A stretch of 61,565 nt of DNA from CAZJCK01 sp964544635 (GTDB lineage Bacteria; Zixibacteria; MSB-5A5; GN15; FEB-12), in contig CAZJCK010000008.1 of the NCBI GenBank assembly GCA_964544635.1, positions 1-61,565 of the forward strand, in the 5' to 3' direction. Position numbers and translations under genes: made by a program. Positions 43,700-52,953 of this stretch are shown one piece after another. The notes under the pieces are model-generated. The model searched no databases. It was given only the letters and a program-made list of their open reading frames with translations, and was not told the DNA's origin. The first letter of the stretch is position 1, and every line of letters starts with the position of its first letter.

Positions 43700-46119
43700 A
43701 TCGCTATATTTGTTTGCACGGTCACTTCTACCAGCCGCCGCGCGAAAACGCCTGGCTCGAGGAAGTGGAACAGCAGGACTCGGCATATCCGTACCACGAC
43801 TGGAACTATCGCATCACGTCGGAATGCTACGCTCCCAACGCAGCCTCGCGGTTGCTCGATGCCGAACGTCGTATTATCGACATCGTAAACAACTACTCCA
43901 AGATCAGCTTCAACTTTGGCCCCACGCTGCTTTCATGGATGGAGCGCCACGAGCAGGAGGTGTACGAAGCGATCCTGGAAGCGGACAAGCAGAGCCGGGA
44001 GCATTTCAACGGTCATGGTTCGGCGTTTGCCCAGGTTTATAACCACATGATCATGCCGCTGGCTAACAGCCGCGACAAGCGTACCCAGGTAATCTGGGGC
44101 CTGCGTGATTTTGAGAAGCGTTTCAAGCGCAAGGCCGAGGGGATGTGGTTGTCGGAGACCGCCGTCGATACCGAGACACTGGAACTGCTCGTCGAGTTTG
44201 GCATCAAGTTTACGGTCCTGGCGCCGCGCCAGGCGCATCGGGTGCGCAAGATCGGCGAGGAGGAATGGCAGGAGGTGAACGACCAGGTCGATCCGAAGCG
44301 GGCCTACCGCTGCAACCTGCCGTCCGGAAAAAGCATTGCGCTGTTCTTTTACGACGGCCCGATCTCGCAGGATATCGCCTTCGGTGACCTGCTCTCCGAC
44401 GGCGGCCGGTTTGCCGACCGTTTGACCGATGCCTTCGCCGACGACAACGACGAACCGCAACTGGTGCATGTTGCCACCGACGGCGAGACCTACGGCCACC
44501 ATCACCGTTTCGGCGATATGGCCCTTGCCTACTGTCTGTACAACATCGAGGCGAACGAAGAAACCGAGATTACCATCTACGGCGACTATCTCGAGCGGTT
44601 CCCGCCGGAGTATGAGGTGGAGATCCACGAGAATTCGTCATGGAGTTGTGTTCACGGTGTTGAACGCTGGCGGTCCGCCTGTGGCTGCGCCATGCGCTCT
44701 GACTGGCAGCAGAACTGGCGCGCTCCCCTGCGCGGCGCCATGGACTGGCTGCGCGACAGCCTGCGTCTGATCTACGAAGAACACGGCGGCGAGTTGCTGA
44801 CCGATCCGTGGGCGGCTCGCGACGACTACATCGAGGTGATACTCGACCGCTCCGATGAGTCGCTGCAGTCCTTCTTTGATACCTACAGTCGCAACGGTTC
44901 CGAGCCGGAACAACTGACGAAACGCCTCAAGTTGCTCGAGATGCAGCGCTACACCATGCTCATGTACACCAGCTGCGGCTGGTTTTTCGACGAGATTTCC
45001 GGCATCGAAACCATGCAGGTCATATTTTATGCCGCGCGGGCGATGCAATTGGCGCGCGAGGCGGTCGGCATTGACCTGGAGCCGGCCTTTATCCAGATTC
45101 TCGATCGCGCTCCCAGCAATATTCCGAAGCTCAAGACCGGGGCCGGGGCGTACCGTGAGCACGTCCAGCCGTCGGTGCTCGACCTCGAGCGCGTCGGCGC
45201 CCACTACGCCGTCCAGTCGCTCTTCGATCAATCGCACAACGGCGACAGCACGCGCCTGTACAGCTACGAAGCATCGAGCCTGGTTCATGATCGGTACGAA
45301 ACGGGGCGGCAGGTGCTTGTCGTCGGCCGGGCGCGGTTGCGATCCCTGATTACTCGTGAAGAAGGCTCGGTTGCCTATGCCGTGCTGCACCTCGGTGAAC
45401 AGAATCTTATCGGCAGTATTCAACCCGAGCTTGAAGCCGAACGACTCGACGACCTGCGCGAGAAAATCAGCAAGGCGTTTCACGACGGCAACATTGCGGA
45501 TGTCGTGTCGCTGATGGACAAGGTCATGGAAGGCCACAGCTATTCGCTCTGGCACCTGTTCAAGGACGATCAACGGCGCATCCTCGACCAGATTATGACC
45601 GCCGCGCTGGAGGAGATCGAGCGATCCTTCCGCAGCGCCTATGAACGAAGCTTGCCTCTCATGAAAGCGAGTGACCAGATGCAGCTCCGCCTGCCGAGCG
45701 CGTTGTCGGCAACGGTGTCGTTTGTCATCAATACCGACCTGCGCCTCGCGCTGGAACAGGAGGAGCCGGAGCCGGTACGTCTGCATCACCTTGTCGACGA
45801 AGCCGAACGCTGGGAAATCGATGTCGATCGAACTACCCTCGGTTTCGTCGCCGGTCACCGGTGTAACGAGTTGATGGAAGCGTTCCAGGACGATCCTGAC
45901 GATATCACGCTCCTGACCGCCCTTGACGGTATACTTGCGACCATGCAGCGACTGAGTGTCACGCTTGATGTCTGGCCGGTACAGAACATGTATTTCCTGA
46001 TCGGCAAGAAATTGTACAGCGAACGCAGGAAGCAGGCGGAGTCGGGTGATGCCGATGCGCAGCGATGGGTCGAGCATTTCGAACGGCTTAGTGAATTCCT
46101 GCAAGTGAAACTGACATGA
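43696..46119 (+). CDS. Glycoside hydrolase family 57 protein with DUF3536 domain
   Basis: An 807-residue protein. The N-terminal part (residues about 1-330) is a GH57 barrel: YICLHGHFYQPPRENAWLEE, GMWLSETAVDTETLELL with the catalytic Glu, and HVATDGETYGHHHRFGDM with the catalytic Asp. The rest corresponds to DUF3536, helical with WSCVHGVERWRSACGCAM near its start. GH57 enzymes act on alpha-glucans as amylases, 4-alpha-glucanotransferases or branching enzymes. The exact reaction of the DUF3536 group is not settled. ATGA overlaps link it to treZ upstream and treY downstream, so it clearly belongs to the glucan pathway. Confidence 0.9.
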   Translation: MNRYICLHGHFYQPPRENAWLEEVEQQDSAYPYHDWNYRITSECYAPNAASRLLDAERRIIDIVNNYSKISFNFGPTLLSWMERHEQEVYEAILEADKQSREHFNGHGSAFAQVYNHMIMPLANSRDKRTQVIWGLRDFEKRFKRKAEGMWLSETAVDTETLELLVEFGIKFTVLAPRQAHRVRKIGEEEWQEVNDQVDPKRAYRCNLPSGKSIALFFYDGPISQDIAFGDLLSDGGRFADRLTDAFADDNDEPQLVHVATDGETYGHHHRFGDMALAYCLYNIEANEETEITIYGDYLERFPPEYEVEIHENSSWSCVHGVERWRSACGCAMRSDWQQNWRAPLRGAMDWLRDSLRLIYEEHGGELLTDPWAARDDYIEVILDRSDESLQSFFDTYSRNGSEPEQLTKRLKLLEMQRYTMLMYTSCGWFFDEISGIETMQVIFYAARAMQLAREAVGIDLEPAFIQILDRAPSNIPKLKTGAGAYREHVQPSVLDLERVGAHYAVQSLFDQSHNGDSTRLYSYEASSLVHDRYETGRQVLVVGRARLRSLITREEGSVAYAVLHLGEQNLIGSIQPELEAERLDDLREKISKAFHDGNIADVVSLMDKVMEGHSYSLWHLFKDDQRRILDQIMTAALEEIERSFRSAYERSLPLMKASDQMQLRLPSALSATVSFVINTDLRLALEQEEPEPVRLHHLVDEAERWEIDVDRTTLGFVAGHRCNELMEAFQDDPDDITLLTALDGILATMQRLSVTLDVWPVQNMYFLIGKKLYSERRKQAESGDADAQRWVEHFERLSEFLQVKLT

Positions 46120-48920
46120 CCCGCATACCGCTCGCAACATATCGTCTCCAGTTCACGCCGGAGTTTACGCTTGATGATGCGGCGTCGGTTGTCGATTACC
46201 TGTCAGACCTCGGCGTGGGCGATATCTATGCCTCGCCGATCTTCAAGGCCAAGAGAGCCAGTACCCACGGATACGACGTTGTCGACGCGACCGTCATCAA
46301 CGACGAACTCGGTGGCGAGGCGGCCGCCCGACGCCTTGCTGATGCCCTGCGTTTGCGCAAGATGGGCTGGCTGCAGGACGTGGTGCCCAATCACATGGCC
46401 TTCGATTCCGACAACAGCATGCTCATGGATGTGCTCGAGAACGGACCCAACTCAGCCTTCGTGACGTTCTTCGACATCGACTGGGATCATGTGTACGAGA
46501 GTCTGCAGGGACGTTTGCTGGCGCCGTTCCTCGGCAGTTTCTACGGCGAGGCGATTGAAAACGGTGAGATCAGTATCGCGTATGACGAAAACGGTTTCAG
46601 TTGCAACTACTATGATATCCGTTTCCCCCTGAGAATCGAATCGTACACGACGCTCTTAAAGCACCGGCTCGAAGCACTGGAACAGCAGCTCGGGCCATAC
46701 GACGAGCAATTTATCCGCTACATAGGGGTGGTGCATGCTTTCGACAGCCTGTCCGATAGCCGCGCCCCCACCCAACGGACCGACCAGGTGGGCCTGGCCA
46801 AGCGCATGTTGTGGGATATGTACATGAAAGACAGCGCGGTTACGGAACACATCGACCGGAGCATAGCCGACTTCAATGGCGAAAAGGGTAATCCCGCCAG
46901 CTTCGAACGTCTCGACCAGTTGCTTTCTGAACAGCACTTTCGCCTGGCGTTCTGGAAAGTTGCGACCGAGGAAATCAACTACCGTCGCTTCTTTACCATC
47001 AACCATCTCATCTCTTTGCGCGTCGAAGATGAAGTGGTCTTTACCCATACTCACAGCCTCATCAAGCGATTGATAGAAGATAATGTCTTTACGGGCTTGC
47101 GCATCGACCATATCGACGGCTTGAGCGATCCGGCCGAGTACCTCAACCGGCTGCGCGGCATGATCGGTGATGAACCGTACCTGGTCGTGGAGAAGATCCT
47201 TGAACCGGAAGAGCAACTGCCGGAGGATTGGCCCATTGCCGGCAGTACCGGGTACGACTTTCTCAATGATGTACTGCGCCTGCAGTGTGATTCCGGAAAC
47301 GAACAGTTGTTCAGTCGCATCTATTCCAGGTTTGCCCGGCTGAACGAAGCGTATGATTCACTGGTCGCCGACAAGAAACGTCTGATCGTTCTCAAGCATA
47401 TGGCCGGTAACATCGACAACCTGTCGCACGCTCTCAAAGGCATGTCGAGCCGCGACCGGCACGGCAACGACATTACGCTGTACGGCCTGCGTACGGCCCT
47501 GGTCGAGGTGATGGCTTACTTCCCGGTCTATCGAACCTACATTACGGCGACCGAATACAGTGATGCCGACAGGGAACATGTTCGCACGGCTATTGCCCGG
47601 GCTCGTCGCCACAATCCCGATCTTGTATACGAACTGGACTACCTCGAGGCGTTCCTTGTGCTTGAGCATCAGGACCTTACCGACGAAGCAGCGCGCCGCG
47701 AGGCGCTCGCATTCGTGACGCAGTTTCAGCAATTGACCGGGCCGCTCATGGCCAAGGGCTTCGAAGATACTACGCTGTATATCTATAACCGGCTCCTGGC
47801 GCTCAATGAAGTCGGCGGCAGTCCCAATCACTTCGGTGGTTCCATCGAGTCGTTTCACGACGTGATGGAGCAGCGGTCGCAGCGAATGCCCCAGGGGATG
47901 TTGACGACCGCAACTCATGATACCAAGCGGGGCGAGGATGTCCGTGCCCGGCTGACGGTACTCAGTGAGATCCCGGAGCGCTGGGAAGAGATGATCACGA
48001 CATGGCGGAAGCTCAGCGGTCGCAAGACTGTTGTCGATGGCGCGTCGGCGCCTGATCGTAACGACGAGTACTTTCTGTACCAGACACTCATCGGCTCCTG
48101 GCCGTTTGATCGGAGCGAACTGCCATCGTTTCGCGACCGGGTCAAGGAGTATGTCATCAAGGCGGTGCGCGAGGCGAAGGTCCATACCGCCTGGTTGAAG
48201 CCGGACGATCGGTACGAGAGTGCGTACCTCGAGTTTGTTGACAGGCTTCTTCACGACCACCCGGAGAATGAGTTCCTGCAGAGTCTCGAGTCGTTTGCCC
48301 GCGATATTTCCTGGTACGGCTGCATCAATTCGCTGGCGCAGGTGGCGATCAAGGCGACGGCTCCGGGTGTGCCCGACTTCTACCAGGGTTGCGAGCTGTG
48401 GGATTTGAGTATGGTCGATCCGGATAACCGGCGCCCCGTTGACTACGACCTGCGTCGCAACATGCTGGAGGAATTGCGACAACGCCTGGCAGACCGGCGT
48501 TCGCCGGCCAAGGAGCTTGCCTCCAAACTGACCGATGCCGGCAACAAGATGTTCGTCACCCACCAGGTGCTCGATTGCCGTGCCGATCATGCCGTTCTGT
48601 TTCAGGACGGCGGTTATATCCGCTTGATCGCCGACGGGCAGCGGGGGCAGTCGGTTGTTGCCTTTGCCCGCAGGCACGAATCGGAGTGGGCAATTACGGT
48701 TGTTCCGCGTTTACCGACGAGGCTTGCAACGGTTGGCGAACCACCGATCGGCGCCGACATCTGGAAAGATACCAAGATCACCCTGCCGGGCGATGCGCCG
48801 CGCATCCTGCGCAACCGTCTGACCGCTCAGACGTATGAGCACGGCGGCAGCCTTGCCCTCGGCGAGGTCCTGGCGGACTACCCGATAGCAGTTTTGACGG
48901 GAGAGACAAACAGTGACTAA
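46116..48920 (+). CDS. treY: Malto-oligosyltrehalose synthase
   Basis: Converts the reducing end of an alpha-1,4-glucan into an alpha,alpha-1,1 bond, giving malto-oligosyltrehalose for TreZ (GH13_26). The protein opens IPLATYRLQFTPEFTLDDAA, the family signature. Active-site motifs are FTGLRIDHIDGLSDPAEYL (Asp nucleophile), PYLVVEKILEPEEQLPEDW (Glu) and TTATHDTKRGEDVRARLTV (third Asp). The long helical insert after the third strand is present; 934 residues is a little above the typical 700-860. It overlaps the GH57 gene by 4 bp and malQ by 8 bp. Confidence 0.95.
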   Translation: MTRIPLATYRLQFTPEFTLDDAASVVDYLSDLGVGDIYASPIFKAKRASTHGYDVVDATVINDELGGEAAARRLADALRLRKMGWLQDVVPNHMAFDSDNSMLMDVLENGPNSAFVTFFDIDWDHVYESLQGRLLAPFLGSFYGEAIENGEISIAYDENGFSCNYYDIRFPLRIESYTTLLKHRLEALEQQLGPYDEQFIRYIGVVHAFDSLSDSRAPTQRTDQVGLAKRMLWDMYMKDSAVTEHIDRSIADFNGEKGNPASFERLDQLLSEQHFRLAFWKVATEEINYRRFFTINHLISLRVEDEVVFTHTHSLIKRLIEDNVFTGLRIDHIDGLSDPAEYLNRLRGMIGDEPYLVVEKILEPEEQLPEDWPIAGSTGYDFLNDVLRLQCDSGNEQLFSRIYSRFARLNEAYDSLVADKKRLIVLKHMAGNIDNLSHALKGMSSRDRHGNDITLYGLRTALVEVMAYFPVYRTYITATEYSDADREHVRTAIARARRHNPDLVYELDYLEAFLVLEHQDLTDEAARREALAFVTQFQQLTGPLMAKGFEDTTLYIYNRLLALNEVGGSPNHFGGSIESFHDVMEQRSQRMPQGMLTTATHDTKRGEDVRARLTVLSEIPERWEEMITTWRKLSGRKTVVDGASAPDRNDEYFLYQTLIGSWPFDRSELPSFRDRVKEYVIKAVREAKVHTAWLKPDDRYESAYLEFVDRLLHDHPENEFLQSLESFARDISWYGCINSLAQVAIKATAPGVPDFYQGCELWDLSMVDPDNRRPVDYDLRRNMLEELRQRLADRRSPAKELASKLTDAGNKMFVTHQVLDCRADHAVLFQDGGYIRLIADGQRGQSVVAFARRHESEWAITVVPRLPTRLATVGEPPIGADIWKDTKITLPGDAPRILRNRLTAQTYEHGGSLALGEVLADYPIAVLTGETNSD

Positions 48921-50412
48921 ACGCAGCAGTGGCGTGCTCCTTCACCTGACCTCGCTGCCGTCGGCATACGGCATCGGTGACATGGGACCGGAAGCACATC
49001 GTTTCATAGATTATCTGTCCGAGAGCGGTCAGCACCTCTGGCAGGTCCTGCCGCTCAACCCGACCAATGCAGCTCATGGCAACTCACCGTACAGCAGCTC
49101 CTCGGCCTTCGCCGGGAACATACTGTTGCTCAGCCCCCAGAAGCTGGTGGACGACGGTATTGTCACGGCCGACGACATCAGACCGATGGAGCAACTCCCC
49201 GACGAACGAGTTGCTTTTGATGCCGTCATCAGGCACAAGTTGCGGCTTGCCGACGCCGCCTGGGATTCCTTCCGGGACACAGGGGAGAGGAGCGAGTTTG
49301 ACCAGTTCTGTGAAAGTCACGCATCGTGGCTCGACGACTTCGCGCTTTTTGTCGCCATCAAACGGCGTCACGATGGTGCGTCATGGATCGACTGGCCGGA
49401 AGAACTTCGCGATCGGCACCCCGAGGCGCTCGATTCAATCCGCAAGGAACTGGCGACACGCATCGAACGCGAGAAGTACCTGCAGTTCCTGTTCTTCAAA
49501 CAATGGTCACAGTTGAAAGCATACGCCAACAGCAAGCATGTCCAGATCTTCGGTGACATTCCCATCTACGTCAACCTCGACAGCGCCGACACCTGGGCGA
49601 ACAGTGAATACTTCAAGCTCGACGACAACAAGCAGCCGATTACGGTAGCCGGCGTGCCGCCGGACTATTTCAGCAAGACCGGCCAGTTGTGGGGCAACCC
49701 GGTATACGACTGGGATGCACTGGCGGCGGACGGGTATTCCTGGTGGGTGCGACGGATGCAGCACGTCCTGACGCTGTACAATATCGTTCGCATCGATCAT
49801 TTTCGCGGACTCGTCGGCTACTGGGAAGTGCCGGCCGATCATGAAACGGCAGTGCACGGCGAGTGGGTCGAAGCGCCGTTTGACGATTTCTACACGACGC
49901 TCGAGGAGCATCTTAACGGCGCCAGCATCGTGGCCGAAGATCTCGGTACGATCACGGATGATGTAACGGAGGCCATGGCGCGACATGGCATTCCCGGTAT
50001 GAAAATTCTGTTGTTCGCGTTTGGCGAAGACAACCCGGAGCACCCCTACCTGCCGGAAAACTACGACGAGGATTCGGTCGTCTACACCGGTACGCACGAC
50101 AATAATACGGTGCGCGGCTGGTGGGCTGAGGAGACCGATGAAGAGATCCGCAGGCGCGTGGCCGAGTACCTCGAACGCGACCAGATCGATCCCGACGAAC
50201 TACCGTGGGACGTCATACGCCTTGCTCTTGAATCGAAGTCGCGTCTGGCGATTGTACCGATGCAGGATCTGCTCGGGCTTGGCGCGGAGTCGCGGATGAA
50301 TACGCCGGCGACAGCGTCGGGCAACTGGTCATGGCGACTGCTGCCGGGGAAGCTGACGCCGGAACTCAAGCAGCGCCTGCGTTCCCTGACAGAGTCAACC
50401 GCTCGACTGTAG
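48913..50412 (+). CDS. malQ: 4-alpha-glucanotransferase (disproportionating enzyme)
   Basis: Transfers alpha-1,4-glucan segments between chains (GH77). The N-terminus SSGVLLHLTSLPSAYGIGDM and HLWQVLPLNPTNAAHGNSPY is typical. Catalytic residues lie in IVRIDHFRGLVGYWEVP (Asp nucleophile), GASIVAEDLGTITDDV (Glu acid/base) and VVYTGTHDNNTVRGWWA (third Asp). 499 residues is the normal compact GH77 form without the large N-terminal extension. It is the last gene of the glucan cluster; its stop is 2 bp from the stop of convergent hisD, and no terminator hairpin is visible between them. Confidence 0.96.
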   Translation: MTKRSSGVLLHLTSLPSAYGIGDMGPEAHRFIDYLSESGQHLWQVLPLNPTNAAHGNSPYSSSSAFAGNILLLSPQKLVDDGIVTADDIRPMEQLPDERVAFDAVIRHKLRLADAAWDSFRDTGERSEFDQFCESHASWLDDFALFVAIKRRHDGASWIDWPEELRDRHPEALDSIRKELATRIEREKYLQFLFFKQWSQLKAYANSKHVQIFGDIPIYVNLDSADTWANSEYFKLDDNKQPITVAGVPPDYFSKTGQLWGNPVYDWDALAADGYSWWVRRMQHVLTLYNIVRIDHFRGLVGYWEVPADHETAVHGEWVEAPFDDFYTTLEEHLNGASIVAEDLGTITDDVTEAMARHGIPGMKILLFAFGEDNPEHPYLPENYDEDSVVYTGTHDNNTVRGWWAEETDEEIRRRVAEYLERDQIDPDELPWDVIRLALESKSRLAIVPMQDLLGLGAESRMNTPATASGNWSWRLLPGKLTPELKQRLRSLTESTARL

Positions 50413-50414
50413 AT

Positions 50415-51686
50415 TCATTGCCCGCTTCGGGCGCGAGCCGCCCGGGCGTGCCACCGCAATCCCTCCAGTTCCGCAAGCGCCGCGGCGTCGGAGGCGACCT
50501 GACGGGCCTCGGATGATTCCGTCATCTCGAGCCAGGTTGGAAAGCGCAGGAAGTTCAGTACCGACAACCCGGCGGTATGCCGTGCTACTCCCGAGGTGGG
50601 AAGGACGTGGTTCGGTCCCGCGCCGTAATCTCCAAGCACCTCTGCAGAATGTTCACCGATGAACAGGCCGCCATAATCGGTTAGTCGCGTTATGACCTCG
50701 CTTGGTTGTTGCAGTGAGAGCTGAAGGTGCTCCGGCGCTATTCGGTTGCACACATCGGCGCCGGTCGCCAGGTCCGGTACGAGAACGGCAAAGCCGTTCG
50801 ATAGAGCCGTCGTCGCCGTGTCATCGGGTGTCTCCTCGAGCAAACGCTTCAGTTGCGACTGAACCCCTTCGATCAAACGTTCGCTCGGTGTCACCAGTAC
50901 CGGCAGGGCATCGGTATCGTGTTCTGCCTGAGCCAGGAGGTCGAGCGCGACCAACATCGGGTCGGCGCGGTCATCCGCCAGAACCACCAGTTCCGACGGC
51001 CCGGCGATCATGTCGATCGCTACCGGCCCCGACACCAGCTGCTTGGCTGCCGATACCCAGCGGTTGCCCGGACCGACGATGACGTCGCAACGGGGGACGT
51101 CTCCCAGCCCGTACGCCATGGCGCCGATCGCTTGGACGCCACCTGCGGCGAGGACGGCGTCGACCCCGGCGACAGCCGCCGCCGCCAGAGTTGCCGGCGA
51201 CGGCTTCGGCGATGCAACCCAGACTGTACTGACACCTGCAACCCGGGCGGTCACGGCGGTCATCAGCACGGTGGACGGTAGCGGAAAGCGGCCGCCCGGA
51301 GCGTAGCAACCGGCGACCTCGACGGGCATGACACGATGGCCGGCGCGCCCGCCCGCGATAGGCGTGGTGAGGGTGCTTACCGAATTGCGCTGCGCTTCGG
51401 CGAAGCGACCGATCCGTGCGGCCGTTCGTTTCAGCAGATCCTGCTCTTCCGTAGACAGTTGTTGCAGCACTGCCTGCAGTTGCGACTGCTCTATGATGAG
51501 GGTATCGCCACTGGAGCAATCACCAAACTGTTCGGCGTATTCCCGCACCTTGCCGAAGCCGCCCGTTCGTACATCCTTGAGTATCATCGCAGACACTTCG
51601 AGGGTTGCTTCGTCCACCGGGTTGTATCGTGCATCCGGCAGTTCATCCGGACGAATCGTGCGCAGTATCGTATTGTCACTCTTCAT
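50415..51686 (-). CDS. hisD: Histidinol dehydrogenase
   Basis: Catalyses the last two steps of histidine synthesis, oxidising histidinol to histidine with two NAD and a zinc ion. The characteristic GCYAPGGRFPLPSTVLMTAV, CDVIVGPGNRWVSAAKQLV and MIAGPSELVVLADD motifs are present, along with the catalytic EHL pair (NRIAPEHLQLSLQQPSEVIT) and a late GPNHVLPTSGVARHTAGLS with the zinc His. The start overlaps the HisA-I-E stop by 11 bp. It is the most distal gene of the operon. 423 residues is normal. Confidence 0.97.
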   Translation of the reverse strand: MKSDNTILRTIRPDELPDARYNPVDEATLEVSAMILKDVRTGGFGKVREYAEQFGDCSSGDTLIIEQSQLQAVLQQLSTEEQDLLKRTAARIGRFAEAQRNSVSTLTTPIAGGRAGHRVMPVEVAGCYAPGGRFPLPSTVLMTAVTARVAGVSTVWVASPKPSPATLAAAAVAGVDAVLAAGGVQAIGAMAYGLGDVPRCDVIVGPGNRWVSAAKQLVSGPVAIDMIAGPSELVVLADDRADPMLVALDLLAQAEHDTDALPVLVTPSERLIEGVQSQLKRLLEETPDDTATTALSNGFAVLVPDLATGADVCNRIAPEHLQLSLQQPSEVITRLTDYGGLFIGEHSAEVLGDYGAGPNHVLPTSGVARHTAGLSVLNFLRFPTWLEMTESSEARQVASDAAALAELEGLRWHARAARARSGQ

Positions 51687-52953
51687 CGTAGTCCTTACGC
51701 GGTTTTACGTTGCCCGGCCGCCGGGTCACCCGTCGGGCACGACGGGCCAGTTCCGCCTCGACATCCGCGAGGCTCCGGCCGGAACCAATAAGTCGCACCA
51801 GGGCGAAGTACATTACGTCGGCAGTCTCCCACACAACGTCATCAGCGCTCTCGGCGTCGATCAGTTCCTCGGTTTCCTCCCGCAGCTTGGCGGCGAGCAT
51901 CGAGGGGTCGTCGAGCAAGCGACGGGTGTATGACCCGGCTGGCGCCCCTTCCAGTCGACGCGCCAGGGTGCGGGCAAGCGAGGCCAGGCCGGCGTCATTG
52001 CCCCAGCAGGTGCGGGTGTTGTGGTGGCAGAAACCGTCGCCAGACTGGCGGACGGTGAATCGCAGGGAGTCGCGATCGCAGTCCAGGGCGATGCCGAGCA
52101 ACTCCTGTTCATGTCCCGACGATGCGCCTTTTACCCATAAACCGCGGCTGCGCGAATGATAGACACCTCGCTGCGTCGCCACGGCGCTCCGCAGACTCTC
52201 TTGACTGGAATACGCCAGGCCGAGGGCAATACCGTGCTCGTCGCACACGACGGTCGGCCACAAGCCGTCGGCCCGGTCGCTCACCAGCGGCGCCGCTATT
52301 GCGTCGGCAAGGTTCATACGCTCCGTATACAGCGCCATGCCGACCTGGGCATCGATCCCCAGGTGATCAAGCTGTGCTACCTCCTCGGTTGTCGACACGC
52401 CGCCGGCGATGGTCAAGGAGGCACTGCCGGCGATGTCTCGAAGTCGCCGTGCTTTGTCCATGTCGAACCCGGCCATGCGACCTTCCTTTTCAACGAACGT
52501 CACCAGGAAGCCGCCACACAGCTCGCGCAACTCTTCCATGCGTGCTTCGACCCGTTGACCGGTCCGCTCGGTCCAGCCTTTAACGACCACCTCACCTTCG
52601 CGGGCATCGAGGGCGACGATAGTGCGGTCTCGCGGGAGGTCGGCCAGCAGCTCGGGATCGGCAGCGGTGCCCAGTATAATTTGGGCAGCACCTTCATTGA
52701 GCCAGAACTCGGCACGTTCCCGGCTGCGGATGCCGCCGCCGACGCGACAATCGGCGGAGCGAACGAGCCGGCGTACGACATCGGTGTTGTCGCCGTTACC
52801 CAGCGCGGCATCGAGGTCAATAACCGCAATCTCGCCGGCCAGGCGGAACTTCCGTGCAATCGGCCGCGGATCACCGGCATCGAGTTCTTTCTTCTCGCCG
52901 CCGATCAGTTGCACCGCCGAACCGTTCATGAGGTCTATCGATGGAACGATCAC
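51676..52953 (-). CDS. HisA-HisI-HisE trifunctional fusion
   Basis: A 425-residue protein covering three separate reactions in one chain. Residues 1-225 are HisA (ProFAR isomerase): IVPSIDLMNG with Asp7, LDAREGEVVVKGW with Asp116, LTIAGGVSTTEEV. Residues 230-318 are HisI (PRA-CH): HSRSRGLWVKGASSG, the metal motif DCDRD at 291-295, and CHHNTRTCW with Cys309, His310, Cys316. Residues 324-410 are HisE (PRA-PH): RRLLDDPSMLAAKLREETEE. HisI-HisE fusions are common; joining HisA in front is unusual. The GTG start overlaps hisF, preceded by GGAGGTG. All key residues look intact. Confidence 0.92.
   Translation of the reverse strand: MIVPSIDLMNGSAVQLIGGEKKELDAGDPRPIARKFRLAGEIAVIDLDAALGNGDNTDVVRRLVRSADCRVGGGIRSRERAEFWLNEGAAQIILGTAADPELLADLPRDRTIVALDAREGEVVVKGWTERTGQRVEARMEELRELCGGFLVTFVEKEGRMAGFDMDKARRLRDIAGSASLTIAGGVSTTEEVAQLDHLGIDAQVGMALYTERMNLADAIAAPLVSDRADGLWPTVVCDEHGIALGLAYSSQESLRSAVATQRGVYHSRSRGLWVKGASSGHEQELLGIALDCDRDSLRFTVRQSGDGFCHHNTRTCWGNDAGLASLARTLARRLEGAPAGSYTRRLLDDPSMLAAKLREETEELIDAESADDVVWETADVMYFALVRLIGSGRSLADVEAELARRARRVTRRPGNVKPRKDYDEE

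Noticed and set aside
47358..48677. A 439-codon minus-strand frame opposite treY
   Set aside because: It is antisense to the treY coding region with intact catalytic motifs; no independent ribosome site or domain was found.
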